Origin: Microbacterium sp. HD4P20
Lineage (GTDB): Bacteria > Actinomycetota > Actinomycetes > Actinomycetales > Microbacteriaceae
Length of the DNA stretch: 64,000 nt
Assembly (NCBI RefSeq): GCF_019449275.2
Contig: NZ_JAHZQZ020000014.1
Location: forward strand, 496,001-560,000
Reading direction: 5' to 3'
Within the stretch, counting starts at the first letter, position 1. Each line of letters opens with the position of its first letter. Below, piece by piece: positions 33,476 to 43,233 of the stretch. The notes below the pieces were generated by a model, which worked only from the letters and a program-made list of their open reading frames with translations, made no database searches and was not told the DNA's origin. Position numbers and translations under genes: made by a program.

Positions 33476-34845
33476 TACGATGCTTCCTGCGCGCGGCCCA
33501 TCCGCAGCCCTGGAATGAGGGCCACGAGCGCCAGCAGCGCTGCGACGGCGAACACGGCGGGGAATCCGGCATCCGTGCCCGCCAGCGCAGTGAAGACGAG
33601 GCCCAGCATCGCGATCGCCGACGCCGCGCCGATCGAGTCCGAGATCGAGAGCGCCGACGAGTTGAACCCCTGGTTCTGCGGTGTCGAGTAGGCAAGCGTG
33701 AGCACCGTCAGGCGCGGATACATCAGGCCCATGCCGGCGCCGGCGAACGCCCACCCGCCGATGAGCACCGCGGGATGCAGGTGCCCGACCGCGGTCACGG
33801 CCGCGATCACCAGCGACGCGACGAGCAGGGAGCCGCCGGTCAATGTGATGCGGGCGTTGCCGATGCGGTCGCCGAAGCGCCCCTGCACGTCTGCGGCGGC
33901 GGCCCAGGCCAGCGCGGCGGCGGTCAGCCCCAGCCCTGCCCACGTCGGCGAAAAGCCGTACTCGTCGATCAGGAGGTACGGCACGTAGATCTCGGCTCCG
34001 AACAGCGCGCCCGCGATGAGCCCGCGCATCAGGACCACGCTGGGCAGGCCGCGCGCGGCACGGAGGGTTCCGCGCGGCAGGAGCGGTCGGGCAGCGAGCC
34101 CGATGACCACGACCGACGCGACGACCGCGGCCCACGCCCAGCTTCCGAGTTCACCCGCCAGGCTCAAGCCGAGCGCCCCCGTGGCCACGGCGATCGCGCA
34201 GACCAGGCGCGGCCACACGCGGCCGGACGCAGGGTCGTCGGTGGACAGCGGCTGGCCATGCAGGCGCGCCACGACGAGCGCGAACGCCACGACGGTCAAT
34301 CCTGCGACGCCGAGGAATACCCATCGCCAATGCAGGAACTCCGTGACCGCTCCGGCGAGGAACGGTCCGATGAGCGAGGGCACCACCCACGCGGCAGAGA
34401 AGGCGGCAAAGACGCGTCCGTGCAGCGCGGGCGGATACACGCGCGCAACCACGACGTACAGGGCGACGGTCTGACCTCCCGTCCCGAGCCCCTGCACGAG
34501 ACGTCCGAGAACGAGGAGGGGCATCGTGGGTGCGAGCCCCGCGATCAGCAGACCGACGACGAACAGCACGACGGCGGTCGTGAGCGGGGCGAGCACGCCC
34601 CCGCGGTCGCACCACGACCCCACTGCGACCATGCCGATCACACTGGTCGCGAGTGTTCCGGCGAAGGCGACCGCATAGAGCCGGTCGCCGTCGAGGTCGG
34701 CGCTCACGACCGGCATCACGGTGGTCACTGCGAGGGATTGGATCGCCGCGAGGAAGATCAGGGCGACGGCGCCGACGGTCACCCACACGAAGCGCGATTG
34801 CCAGATGCTCGCCGATTCGGAGCGGTTCACGGCCGGCGATGTCAT
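33475..34845 (-). CDS. MFS transporter
   Basis: A 456-residue major facilitator with 12-14 hydrophobic segments. The first-helix region carries AIQSLAVTTVMPVVSADL, close to the DHA2/EmrB-type text, and VLGRLVQGLGTGGQTVALYVV gives the motif C-like antiporter region. QNQGFNSSALSISDSIGAASAIA is a conserved late helix in this actinobacterial group. The substrate is unknown; drug or metabolite export is the usual assignment. It converges on the siderophore operon, so a siderophore exporter role can be imagined but is not supported by sequence. Confidence 0.87.
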   Translation of the reverse strand: MTSPAVNRSESASIWQSRFVWVTVGAVALIFLAAIQSLAVTTVMPVVSADLDGDRLYAVAFAGTLATSVIGMVAVGSWCDRGGVLAPLTTAVVLFVVGLLIAGLAPTMPLLVLGRLVQGLGTGGQTVALYVVVARVYPPALHGRVFAAFSAAWVVPSLIGPFLAGAVTEFLHWRWVFLGVAGLTVVAFALVVARLHGQPLSTDDPASGRVWPRLVCAIAVATGALGLSLAGELGSWAWAAVVASVVVIGLAARPLLPRGTLRAARGLPSVVLMRGLIAGALFGAEIYVPYLLIDEYGFSPTWAGLGLTAAALAWAAAADVQGRFGDRIGNARITLTGGSLLVASLVIAAVTAVGHLHPAVLIGGWAFAGAGMGLMYPRLTVLTLAYSTPQNQGFNSSALSISDSIGAASAIAMLGLVFTALAGTDAGFPAVFAVAALLALVALIPGLRMGRAQEAS

Positions 34846-34895
34846 CAGGCCAGGCTAGCCGCCGCCGACGCTGCCGCCTGGCCGCGATGTGCGCG

Positions 34896-36053
34896 TCATC
34901 GCGAGATCTGTGCGATGCGCTGCACGGCTTCGCGCAGGACCTCGGGCGAGCACCCGAAATTGATGCGGACGTGGCCACGACCCTCTTCGCCGAACAGCGG
35001 ACCGAGGTGCAGCGCGACGCGCGCATCGCGGAGGATCTTCACCGCCGGGTTGTCGCCCCACCCGAGATCGCGCAGGTCGACCCACGCGAGGAACCCGGCA
35101 TCCGGGATGCGATAGCGGGCTGCAGGAAGATGCGCGGCCAGAAGATCGGCCAGGAGCATGCGGTTCTCATCGAGGGCTGCGAGCTGCGCGTCGAGCCAAT
35201 CGTCGCTCTCCGGCGAGAAGGCCGCGACGGCGGCGATCGCGCCGAAGAGCCCGGTCCGCCATTCGACTTCGGCCGGCAGCGCACGCACGACTCCGGTCGT
35301 CTCGTCGGCGGCCGTGACCATGAGGGCGCACTTCAGCCCGGCGAGGTTGAACGCCTTGCTCGCGCTGACGACCGCGTACCCGACGCGCGCCGCGACGGGT
35401 GACGCATTCAGGAACGGTGTGAACGCCGCGTCCCGGTGTGTGAGTGGGGCATGAATCTCATCACTGATCACCACGGCGCCGAAGCCGGCCGCGATGTCGG
35501 CGAGAGCTGCCAGGGTCTCGCGGGAGTGTACGGTGCCGGTCGGGTTGTGCGGGTTGCACAGCAGGATCGCCCTGGCCCCGCCGGCGAAGGCCGCTTCGAT
35601 GGCGAGCAGATCGAGTTCCCACGACGTGCCGGTGTCACGAAGCGGCACCCGTTCCACGACGGCGCCAGCCTCTGGGACGCACTCGAAGAACGGCGGGTAC
35701 ACCGGGGTGGTCACGATGACCCGATCGCCAGGCTCCACAACGCGGCGCAGGATCTCGACGACGCCCATCATGACGTCGCACGTCGTGCGGACCCTCGAAG
35801 GATCCACCTCCCATCCGAAGCGCCGCGCGGCGAATCCCGCGTAGGCGGTGACGATCCCCGGGTCGGGGGGCGTGTAGCCGGTGTCGCCGAGTGCGACGGC
35901 GCGGCCGAGCGCCGCCGTTATCGCCGGTGCCGGCGCGAAGTCGGTCTCGGCGACGAACAGCGGCAGCACATCGTCGCCATACGTGCGCCACTTGGTGCTG
36001 GACCGCTGTCGCAGCTGATCGAGGGGAAGGGCCTGAAGTGGGGTGACGCTCAC
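34896..36053 (-). CDS. MalY/PatB family PLP-dependent C-S lyase/aminotransferase
   Basis: A 385-residue fold-type I PLP enzyme. The PLP Lys lies in SASKAFNLAGLKCA near residue 233. CNPHNPTGTVHSRE (about residue 155) binds the cofactor, and the C-terminal Arg in GHVRINFGCSP holds the substrate carboxylate. MalY/PatB enzymes cleave cystathionine or cysteine conjugates and some transaminate. GTG start. No methionine gene adjoins it. The start codon is 43 bp from the stop of the upstream serine hydrolase gene on the same strand. Confidence 0.88.
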   Translation of the reverse strand: MSVTPLQALPLDQLRQRSSTKWRTYGDDVLPLFVAETDFAPAPAITAALGRAVALGDTGYTPPDPGIVTAYAGFAARRFGWEVDPSRVRTTCDVMMGVVEILRRVVEPGDRVIVTTPVYPPFFECVPEAGAVVERVPLRDTGTSWELDLLAIEAAFAGGARAILLCNPHNPTGTVHSRETLAALADIAAGFGAVVISDEIHAPLTHRDAAFTPFLNASPVAARVGYAVVSASKAFNLAGLKCALMVTAADETTGVVRALPAEVEWRTGLFGAIAAVAAFSPESDDWLDAQLAALDENRMLLADLLAAHLPAARYRIPDAGFLAWVDLRDLGWGDNPAVKILRDARVALHLGPLFGEEGRGHVRINFGCSPEVLREAVQRIAQISR

Positions 36054-36096
36054 CGTTCGACCCTACCGAGCAGCGCAGCCCGTGAGCCGCTCCGCG

Positions 36097-37695
36097 TCAC
36101 TGTGTGAAGGTGCCCAGCCCGTGCTGGTCGAAGTACTCGAGCACGAGAGTGGACCCGTCGAAGGTCGCCTTCGAGATGCTGCCTGCGGTGCCGTTCTCGC
36201 CCGTGAGACGGAAAACGAATTCGTCACCCGACCAGTGCTCGAGCGACCATCGTCCGGTGGGGCCTATGGCGAGCTCGAGCTCGCCGCCGACGACGCTGAC
36301 CGTCGCCGGCCCGAAGTAGTCGTTTCCGTAGGTGCCCGCGTAGGACGCGAGGTCCGCGGCGGGCGCGGCGTCGGTCGGCGGGTCCTCCCCCACCAGTTCG
36401 CCGAACGGCGCCATCTGCCGCTCGAATACCGACGTGTACAACGCCAGCCAGTCGCGGCGCTCCGCTCCGAACTGCGCGATGTCTGCGAACCGCGCGGCGA
36501 TCGCCTCGGCAACGCCGTTGGCGCTGGCATTCGAGAGCACGACGATGCCGAGTCCGGCACCCGGGAGCATCTTCACGATCGTGCCGGCGCCCAGCGCGAA
36601 TGCTCCGGAGTGGTTCACGTCGACCAGCCCGCCCACCGTCGTTCCCACGTTGAAGCCGTAGCCGTAGGTGCTGGCGCGCGCGCCGAACGCGCTCGGCGGC
36701 CCCACCACCATCTGCGGCGACATCGCCGGCAACAGCGACGCGGGATCTACGAAAGTCTCGCCATCGTGTTGGCCAGCAGCCAGCAGCATCGTCATCCAGG
36801 TCGTCATGTCCGTCAGACTGGAGCTCGCACCGCCGGCAGGAGACTGCGCGTCGGGCTGGCGCGGCTCGGGCGTGACGATCCACTCGCCGTCCTGTTGGAC
36901 ATGCCCGAGCGCCCGATTCTCGCGTGCTTCCAGGTCTTCGAAGCGGGAGCTCGTGGACGCCATCCCGAGGGGCTCGTAGAGCAGTCGCTCCGACAACGCC
37001 GCCCATTCCTCGCCGGCGGCACGCGCGACCGACTCACCGGCGGCGGTGATGTCGAAGTTGCCGTAGTGGTACACCGAGCGGAAGGGCTCGAGCGGAATCA
37101 GTCGCAGCCGTTCCAGGATGGCCTCGCGGTCGTAGCCGATGTCCTCCAGCTCATCGCCCGCATGCTCGAAGAGTCCGGAACGGTGAGCGAACATGTCGGC
37201 GATCGTGACGTGCGATCCTGCATAGGGGTCCGACAGTGTGAAGCCCTCGAGATGCTGCGAAACAGGGGTGTCCCACGTGACCAGCCCCTCGTCGATCGCC
37301 CGGGCCACGACCGTTGCCGAGAGCGACTTCGACACCGATGCCAGCGCGAAGACGGTGTCGGTGTCGACGGGTTCGCCGCTGTCGACGTCGCGGACGCCGA
37401 ACCCCTCCGCGAAGAGCAGTTCACCTCGGTAGACCACGCCCACGACGATCCCCGGCGTGCCGGTCGCGTCCATCGCCGTGGCGACGGATGCCTCCAGATC
37501 GGCGATCGCGGCGTCCACGCCGTCGGGCGTCACTGTCGCCAGCGCGTCGGCGCTCGGATCCTCGCTCACCGTCGGCGCGGTCGATGGCGACGGGCTCGTC
37601 GATGCGGGTGCACCGAAGCTGCACCCGCTCAGCGTCGCGAGGGCCGTGACGGCCCCGATGGCAGCAATGATGGAGCGTCTCCCGCGAATGCGCAT
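36097..37695 (-). CDS. Lipoprotein serine hydrolase, class C beta-lactamase family
   Basis: A 532-residue secreted lipoprotein. The signal peptide ends in LSGC (Cys25), followed by a Ser/Thr/Pro-rich spacer. The beta-lactamase fold shows the catalytic SVSK (Ser120 to Lys123) and YGN (Tyr211 to Asn213). The C-terminal 100 residues form a DUF3471-like beta domain beginning LASYAGTYGNDYFGP. Such proteins include DD-carboxypeptidases, esterases and D-aminopeptidases; true beta-lactamase activity is uncommon. It lies between unrelated genes and seems to be transcribed alone or with the MalY-type gene downstream. Confidence 0.9.
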   Translation of the reverse strand: MRIRGRRSIIAAIGAVTALATLSGCSFGAPASTSPSPSTAPTVSEDPSADALATVTPDGVDAAIADLEASVATAMDATGTPGIVVGVVYRGELLFAEGFGVRDVDSGEPVDTDTVFALASVSKSLSATVVARAIDEGLVTWDTPVSQHLEGFTLSDPYAGSHVTIADMFAHRSGLFEHAGDELEDIGYDREAILERLRLIPLEPFRSVYHYGNFDITAAGESVARAAGEEWAALSERLLYEPLGMASTSSRFEDLEARENRALGHVQQDGEWIVTPEPRQPDAQSPAGGASSSLTDMTTWMTMLLAAGQHDGETFVDPASLLPAMSPQMVVGPPSAFGARASTYGYGFNVGTTVGGLVDVNHSGAFALGAGTIVKMLPGAGLGIVVLSNASANGVAEAIAARFADIAQFGAERRDWLALYTSVFERQMAPFGELVGEDPPTDAAPAADLASYAGTYGNDYFGPATVSVVGGELELAIGPTGRWSLEHWSGDEFVFRLTGENGTAGSISKATFDGSTLVLEYFDQHGLGTFTQ

Positions 37696-37764
37696 GGGCT
37701 GAGTGTGTCATGCGCTCGGGGGTCCCGCGAGGTTAGGTCCCGAACAGATTCCGGGATCGCCGGG

Positions 37765-38094
37765 TCAGATGGCGAAGCCGAGGGCACGCATCATGTCGCG
37801 GCCGTCGTCGGTGATCCGCTCAGGGCCCCACGGCGGCATCCACACCCAGTTGATCCGGAACCTCTCGACGACCTCGTCGAGGGCCTGTGCCGTCTGCTCC
37901 TCGAGCACGTCCGTCAGCGGGCAGCCCGCGGACGTCAGCGTCATGTGGATCACCAAAGCGTCGTTCTCGTCGTCCCACGCCAGATCGTAGATGAGGCCGA
38001 GGTCGACGACGTTGATCCCCAGTTCGGGGTCCATGACGTCCTTGAGAGCCTCGGTGACCTCGTCGAACTTCTCGGGTGTGAGCGTTGCGGTCAT
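37765..38094 (-). CDS. sufT: DUF59 iron-sulfur assembly factor (SufT/MIP18-like)
   Basis: A 109-residue DUF59 protein. EVTEALKDVMDPELGINVVDLGLIYD is represented by the typical DPELGINVVDLGLI core, and the conserved Cys lies in LTSAGCPLTD near residue 68. Members help mature or deliver Fe-S clusters. It is the last gene of the suf operon, 9 bp after sufC on the same strand. The symbol follows common use for this neighbour; PaaD-like names also occur. Confidence 0.9.
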   Translation of the reverse strand: MTATLTPEKFDEVTEALKDVMDPELGINVVDLGLIYDLAWDDENDALVIHMTLTSAGCPLTDVLEEQTAQALDEVVERFRINWVWMPPWGPERITDDGRDMMRALGFAI

Positions 38095-38103
38095 ATAACG
38101 ATC

Positions 38104-38898
38104 CTACGCTTCGGTGGCGACGGGAGCCTCGGCAGGCTCTTCGGCGCCCGCAGGGAGGAAGCGGTCGTAGCCTTCGTCCTCGAGCCGATCGGCGAGCTCG
38201 GGCCCGCCCTCTTCGACGATGCGGCCGCCGACGATCACGTGGACGAAGTCCGGGTGGATGTAGCGGAGGATCCGCGTGTAGTGCGTGATGAGCAGGACGC
38301 CGAGGTCGCTCTCGGCCTTGGCGCGATTCACGCCCTCCGAGACGACCTTGAGTGCATCCACGTCCAGTCCGGAGTCCGTCTCATCCAGCACGGCGATCTG
38401 GGGCTTGAGCAGCTCGAGCTGCAGGATCTCGTGGCGCTTCTTCTCGCCCCCCGAGAAACCCTCGTTGACGTTGCGCTGCGCGAACTTCGGGTCCATGCGC
38501 AGGGCCTTCATCGATGCCTTGACGTCCTTGGTCCAGCTGCGGATCGAGGGCGCTTCTCCCTCGATGGCGGTCTTCGCGGTGCGGAGGAAGTTCGTGACCG
38601 TCACGCCGGGAATCTCGACGGGGTACTGCATGGCGAGGAACAGCCCCGCCCGGGCGCGCTCGTCGACGGACATCGCGAGGACATCCTCGCCGTCGAGCGA
38701 GATAGACCCGCTCGTGACGGTGTACTTCGGGTGACCGGCGATCGTGTACGCCAGCGTGGACTTGCCAGAGCCGTTGGGGCCCATGATGGCATGAGTCTCG
38801 CCGGTGCGGATCGTCAGGGTCACGCCGTTGAGGATGGGCGTGGTTCCGGCATCCGTCTCGACCGTCACGTGGAGGTCGCGGATCTCGAGGACAGACAT
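38104..38898 (-). CDS. sufC: Fe-S cluster assembly ATPase SufC
   Basis: A 264-residue ABC-type ATPase without membrane partner. Walker A GPNGSGKST near residue 42, signature FSGGEKKR near residue 150 and Walker B IAVLDETDSGLDVDAL, all in SufC form. The C-terminus is extended by an acidic, Glu/Ala-rich tail. It drives the SufBCD scaffold. GAAGG precedes the ATG 7 nt away; the frame is open further upstream through the Rieske gene but that part is not SufC-like. Confidence 0.95.
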   Translation of the reverse strand: MSVLEIRDLHVTVETDAGTTPILNGVTLTIRTGETHAIMGPNGSGKSTLAYTIAGHPKYTVTSGSISLDGEDVLAMSVDERARAGLFLAMQYPVEIPGVTVTNFLRTAKTAIEGEAPSIRSWTKDVKASMKALRMDPKFAQRNVNEGFSGGEKKRHEILQLELLKPQIAVLDETDSGLDVDALKVVSEGVNRAKAESDLGVLLITHYTRILRYIHPDFVHVIVGGRIVEEGGPELADRLEDEGYDRFLPAGAEEPAEAPVATEA

Positions 38899-38912
38899 GT
38901 TCAGTACCTTCT

Positions 38913-39242
38913 TCAGTTCGCTTCGATTGTGACGGTCGGGTCGATGAGCACATCGTCGCCGTCGATCGTGACCGCGAACACCGGGACCGGTTCGTACGCG
39001 GGGAGGTTCAGGGGCTTGCCGGTGCGCAGCGAGAACGCCGACCCGTGGGCCCAGCATTCCAGCGTCTCACCGTCGACGAAGCCCTCGGCGAGCGAGATGT
39101 CGCCATGAGTGCAGGTGTCGCCGATCGCGTGCACCTCGCCGTTGGAGTCCAGGACGACGGCCATGGCAACGCCGTCGATCTCGACGCGATGGGCTTCGTC
39201 CTGCACGAGGTCGCTGAGAGCGCACGCCCGCTGCGCGGTCAT
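38913..39242 (-). CDS. Rieske-type ferredoxin of the SUF operon
   Basis: A 109-residue Rieske [2Fe-2S] protein. The two cluster-binding segments CTHGDISL (about residue 44) and CWAHGSAF (about residue 63) are intact. Homologues are called non-haem iron oxygenase ferredoxin subunits, but the position between sufD and sufC, common in Actinobacteria, suggests a redox role in cluster assembly. The ATG overlaps the sufD stop as ATGA. Confidence 0.93.
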   Translation of the reverse strand: MTAQRACALSDLVQDEAHRVEIDGVAMAVVLDSNGEVHAIGDTCTHGDISLAEGFVDGETLECWAHGSAFSLRTGKPLNLPAYEPVPVFAVTIDGDDVLIDPTVTIEAN

Positions 39243-40444
39243 CGGGCGGTCTCCGCCGCCACGAGGCCCTGGGCGAGCTCCGTCTCGATCGCCGCGAAGA
39301 GCTCGGATTCCAGGTCCGCCACGCCGATCTTCTGCACGATCTCGGCCAGGAAGCCGAGCACGACGAGCCGACGTGCCTCGTCCTCACGGATGCCACGGGC
39401 CTGCAGGTAGAACAGCTGCTCGTCGTCGAAACGACCGGTCGCGCTGGCATGGCCGGCTCCGCGGATGTCACCGGTCTCGATCTCGAGGTTCGGGATCGAC
39501 TCGGCGCGCGCACCGTCGGTGAGCACGAGGTTGCGGTTCGCCTCGTACGAGTCGGTGCCCACGGCATCCGGGCCGATGAGGACGTCGCCGATCCACACGC
39601 TTCGCGCGCCCTCGCCCTGCAGTGCGCCCTTGTAGAGCACATCGCCCGTCGTCTCGGCGCCCTTGTGGTGCAGGTACACCTGACTCTCGAGGTGCTGCCC
39701 CGAGTCGGAGTAGCTGAGGCCGTACAGCTCACCGCGCGAACCGGTGCCGGCCAGCTCCACGCTCGGGTTCACGCGCACCACGCCGCCGCCGAAGCTGACG
39801 ACGATGTGCCGCAGCGTGGCGTCGCGCTCGACACGGGCCTGGTGGGATGCCGCGTGAACGGCGTCATCGTCCCACTGCTGCACGGTCACCAGCTCCAGGT
39901 GAGCGCCCTCGCGGACGATCACCTCGACGTTCTGGGCGAACTGGGCGGATCCGGTGTGCCGCAGCACGACCTGGGCGCGGCTGTGGCGAGAGGCCTCGAT
40001 CACGATGTGCGCGTGCGCCAGCAGTTCGGCGCCGGCACCGCTGAACTCGACCACGACGGGCTGAGCCAGCTCGGCCTCGACCGGGATCGACACGTACAGT
40101 GCCTCGGCGGATCGGTTCCACACGACGGCGGCGGGAAGGTCTTCGGGCACGAAGACCTCGCCGCGCGGTGCGGTGCCGGTCGCAAGCCCCGCGGCGGCGA
40201 CCGGGCCGGCCACGGCGAGCGAGATCGCGCCTTCGTCCCCGGCGGCGTCGGCGAACAGTCGCGACATCCGCGCGACGGGGGTGTGCTTCCAGTTCACCTC
40301 GCGGCCGGTGGGCGTCTCGAAGGCCGCCGGGTCGTACGACCGGAGGCGCTCGGATCGGGTCTGCACCGGCACGAAGGCACCGGCACCGTCGGTGTGGCCC
40401 TTCGCACCCGGGATGGTTGCGGGGGCCTGTGTCACGGAGCTCAC
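39239..40444 (-). CDS. sufD: Fe-S cluster assembly protein SufD
   Basis: A 401-residue SufD. The central beta-helix core contains VRVNPSVELAGTGSRGELYGL-type text and the C-terminal FDDEQLFYLQARGIREDEAR mark shared by SufB and SufD. It lacks the SufB-specific N-terminal part. GTG start overlaps the sufB stop as TAGTG. It forms the SufBC2D scaffold. Confidence 0.94.
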   Translation of the reverse strand: MSSVTQAPATIPGAKGHTDGAGAFVPVQTRSERLRSYDPAAFETPTGREVNWKHTPVARMSRLFADAAGDEGAISLAVAGPVAAAGLATGTAPRGEVFVPEDLPAAVVWNRSAEALYVSIPVEAELAQPVVVEFSGAGAELLAHAHIVIEASRHSRAQVVLRHTGSAQFAQNVEVIVREGAHLELVTVQQWDDDAVHAASHQARVERDATLRHIVVSFGGGVVRVNPSVELAGTGSRGELYGLSYSDSGQHLESQVYLHHKGAETTGDVLYKGALQGEGARSVWIGDVLIGPDAVGTDSYEANRNLVLTDGARAESIPNLEIETGDIRGAGHASATGRFDDEQLFYLQARGIREDEARRLVVLGFLAEIVQKIGVADLESELFAAIETELAQGLVAAETAR

Positions 40445-41862
40445 TAGCCGACGGATCCTTCCATGCCCATCTCGATGAGCTTGTTGAGTTCGAGCGCGTA
40501 CTCCATGGGAAGCTCGCGTGCGATGGGCTCGATGAACCCGCGCACGATCATCGCCATGGCCTCGTCTTCGGGCATGCCCCTGCTCATGAGGTAGAACAGC
40601 TGCTCTTCGCTGACCTTCGACACCGTGGCCTCGTGACCCAGCTGCACATCGTCGACGCGGATGTCGATCGCCGGATAGGTGTCCGAGCGGGAGATCGAAT
40701 CGACCAGGAGCGCATCGCAGCGCACGGTGTTGGCCGAGTGGTGGGCGTTGGCGTCGACGCGGACCTCGCCGCGGTAGCCGGCGCGCCCCCCGCCACGGGC
40801 GATGGACTTCGACACGATCGAGGACTGCGTGTACGGCGCCATGTGCACCATCTTGGCGCCGGCGTCCTGGTGCTGCCCGGGGCCGGCGAACGCCACCGAG
40901 AGGGTCTCGCCCTTGGCGCGCTCCCCCATCAGGAAGATCGACGGGTACTTCATCGTGACCTTCGAGCCGATGTTGCCGTCGATCCACTCCATCGTCGCGC
41001 CCTCATGGGCGACGGCGCGCTTGGTGACGAGGTTGTAGACGTTGTTCGACCAGTTCTGGATGGTCGTGTAGCGGACCCGCGCGTTCTTCTTCACGATGAT
41101 CTCGACCACGGCCGAGTGCAGCGAGTCGCTCTTGTAGATCGGCGCCGTGCAGCCTTCGATGTAGTGCACGTACGAGCCCTCGTCGGCGATGATCAGCGTC
41201 CGCTCGAACTGGCCCATGTTCTCGGTGTTGATGCGGAAGTACGCCTGCAGCGGGATCTCGACGTGCACTCCCGGGGGCACGTACACGAACGAACCGCCCG
41301 ACCACACCGCGGTGTTCAGCGCGGCGAACTTGTTGTCGCCGGCGGGGATGACGGTGCCGAAGTACTCCTCGAAGAACTCCGGGTGCTCGCGCAGCGCGGT
41401 GTCGGTGTCCATGAAGATGACGCCCTGCGCCTCGAGCTGTTCGTTGATCTGGTGGTAGACCACCTCGGACTCGTACTGCGCGGCGACTCCGGACACGAGC
41501 CGCTGGCGCTCCGCCTCGGGGATGCCGAGCTTCTCGTAGGTGTTGCGGATCTCCTCGGGGAGCTCCTCCCACGATCCGGCCTGCTTCTCGGTCGAGCGCA
41601 CGAAGTACTTGATGTTCTCGAAGTCGATCTCACTGAGGTCAGCGCCCCACGTGGGCATCGGTTTGCGACCGAAGAGCTGATAGCCCTTGAGCCGGGTCTT
41701 CAGCATCCATTCGGGCTCGCTCTTGAGCGCCGAGATGCCGCGCACGACATTCTCGTTGATACCTCGCTGCGCGACAGCGCCCGCGGCATCCGTGTCATGC
41801 CACCCGAACTCGTAGACCCCCAGGCTTTCCAGCTCCGGGCGGTCGATCAGCACATCAGACAT
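40444..41862 (-). CDS. sufB: Fe-S cluster assembly scaffold SufB
   Basis: A 472-residue SufB, the cluster-building scaffold subunit. [36 protein letters not shown] and [17 protein letters not shown] are highly conserved SufB segments, the last holding the functional Cys. GGAGGAGAAC precedes the ATG. First gene of sufB-sufD-Rieske-sufC-DUF59. Neither sufS/sufU nor a SufR-type regulator is adjacent; the next upstream gene is the divergent ctaA. Confidence 0.97.
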   Translation of the reverse strand: MSDVLIDRPELESLGVYEFGWHDTDAAGAVAQRGINENVVRGISALKSEPEWMLKTRLKGYQLFGRKPMPTWGADLSEIDFENIKYFVRSTEKQAGSWEELPEEIRNTYEKLGIPEAERQRLVSGVAAQYESEVVYHQINEQLEAQGVIFMDTDTALREHPEFFEEYFGTVIPAGDNKFAALNTAVWSGGSFVYVPPGVHVEIPLQAYFRINTENMGQFERTLIIADEGSYVHYIEGCTAPIYKSDSLHSAVVEIIVKKNARVRYTTIQNWSNNVYNLVTKRAVAHEGATMEWIDGNIGSKVTMKYPSIFLMGERAKGETLSVAFAGPGQHQDAGAKMVHMAPYTQSSIVSKSIARGGGRAGYRGEVRVDANAHHSANTVRCDALLVDSISRSDTYPAIDIRVDDVQLGHEATVSKVSEEQLFYLMSRGMPEDEAMAMIVRGFIEPIARELPMEYALELNKLIEMGMEGSVG

Positions 41863-41991
41863 CGTCTTGTTCTCCTCCGGGTCCTGCGGTGTCATCCGCC
41901 CCGGCATCCCGCTCCTCTGGTGGAGATTCCGGAGGAGGATGCCGCTTTCTGGCCCTCTCAGTGGCGCCGGCCATCGCGCCTAGACTGTCAG

Positions 41992-42035
41992 TGGTGCGCT
42001 GCGCACCATCCACATGGTTGGGTGCGCGCGCCACC
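41992..42035. promoter_or_regulatory. Palindromes between the suf operon and ctaA
   Basis: TGGTGCGC-T-GCGCACCA (41992-42008) is a perfect 17-bp palindrome, and a degenerate copy GGTGCGCGCGCCACC follows at 42021-42035. A TAGACT hexamer (41981-41986) lies just before. The 286-bp gap between the divergent sufB and ctaA starts otherwise shows only the two ribosome sites. A regulator serving both Fe-S and haem genes could bind here. Confidence 0.45.
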
Positions 42036-42148
42036 GACCCCTCGATTCTACAGGTTCCACCCTGCCCGGGACGCGCTGCGTCACACGGCGGATGCTGCGC
42101 CCGATGCGCGACCGAAGCGTGGAGCAGCCTCAGGAGGCGACGACCAGC

Positions 42149-43120
42149 ATGTCCGCGGACCAGGCGACACCATTGACCACGACACCACGCCGCGGCTTCG
42201 CACAGCGTGCGTGGGACTGGCTGCCCGATCGCGTGGACCGGCGGGTGATCGCGGCGGCGTGGGCGACCCTGGTCGTCCAGATCGGCATCGTCGGCACCGG
42301 AGGGCTGGTGCGGCTCACCGGTTCCGGGCTCGGCTGTCCCACGTGGCCGCAGTGCACCGCGGACTCGCTGGTGCCGACCGAGGAGATGGGGATCCACGGC
42401 GTCATCGAATTCGGCAACCGGCTGCTGACGTTCGTCCTGGTCATCGTGGCGATCGCCACGTTCCTGTTCGTGGTGCGCATGCGCCGGCAGCGACGGGATC
42501 TGTTCTGGCTGAGCCTCGCCATCGGCCTCTACGTCCCGCTGCAGGCCATCATCGGCGGCATCACGGTGCTCACGAACCTCAATCCATATGTCGTCGGCCT
42601 GCACTACTTCGCGTCGGTGATCCTCGTGGCCCTCGCGGCCGTCCTCGTCGTCCGCGTCTATGCGGTACCGGGGCCGCGCGTCCTGGCGGTCCCCCGCTGG
42701 TATGCGGCGACGACGCACGCGACGAGCGTGTTCGTGCTGATCACCGTGGTCGTCGGAATCCTCGTCACCGGCTCCGGGCCGCACGCCGGCGACGGCGGCG
42801 CCGCCCGCAACGGCTTGAACCCCGAGTTCATGCAGCACGTCCACTCGTGGCCGGCCTACATCACACTCGCCCTCACTCTGGTACTCGTGAGCGGCTCGTG
42901 GCGCACGCCCCCGGCGCTGCGGCTGCGCCTGTGGACCGTGCTTCTGCTGGGCGTCGAGATCGCACAGACCGGCGTCGGTCTGTGGCAGGCACGCGCAGGT
43001 CTGCCGATCTGGCTGGTCAATATCCACATGGTGCTGGCCGTCGTGCTGGTGGCCGCGATGACCGCGGTGGTCATGAACCTCAAGGCCCCTCTCGGGGCAC
43101 CCATCGACCAGGGCCGCTGA
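42149..43120 (+). CDS. ctaA: Haem A synthase (COX15/CtaA)
   Basis: A 323-residue integral membrane protein with eight predicted helices in two four-helix halves. GGLVRLTGSGLGCPTWPQC (about residue 45) with its Cys pair spacing and GIHGVIEFGNR, plus HVHSWPAYI in the second half, supply the conserved His and Cys residues. It oxidises haem O to haem A for the aa3 oxidase. AGGAGG lies 11 nt before the ATG; the frame is open to 42014 but not conserved there. ctaB, for the previous step, is 0.6 kb away on the other strand. Confidence 0.93.
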   Translation: MSADQATPLTTTPRRGFAQRAWDWLPDRVDRRVIAAAWATLVVQIGIVGTGGLVRLTGSGLGCPTWPQCTADSLVPTEEMGIHGVIEFGNRLLTFVLVIVAIATFLFVVRMRRQRRDLFWLSLAIGLYVPLQAIIGGITVLTNLNPYVVGLHYFASVILVALAAVLVVRVYAVPGPRVLAVPRWYAATTHATSVFVLITVVVGILVTGSGPHAGDGGAARNGLNPEFMQHVHSWPAYITLALTLVLVSGSWRTPPALRLRLWTVLLLGVEIAQTGVGLWQARAGLPIWLVNIHMVLAVVLVAAMTAVVMNLKAPLGAPIDQGR

Positions 43121-43233
43121 CGGCGGCCGGCGCACAGGCGATCCATAGGAGGCGCATCGCTCCGGCACGGGGTGGCTTGCGAGGGTGGGGATGCAGCGGC
43201 CGCCCGGGCCGCGCCCCGAGGAGTGATCCACCC

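Noticed and set aside
36097..37695. A true antibiotic-inactivating beta-lactamase
   Set aside because: It has the SxxK and YxN motifs of the whole serine hydrolase family, a lipobox and a DUF3471-like tail, which fit peptidase or esterase members better.
37735..37764. Terminator after the serine hydrolase/SUF boundary
   Set aside because: No stem of more than a few base pairs could be found between the DUF59 stop and the hydrolase start.
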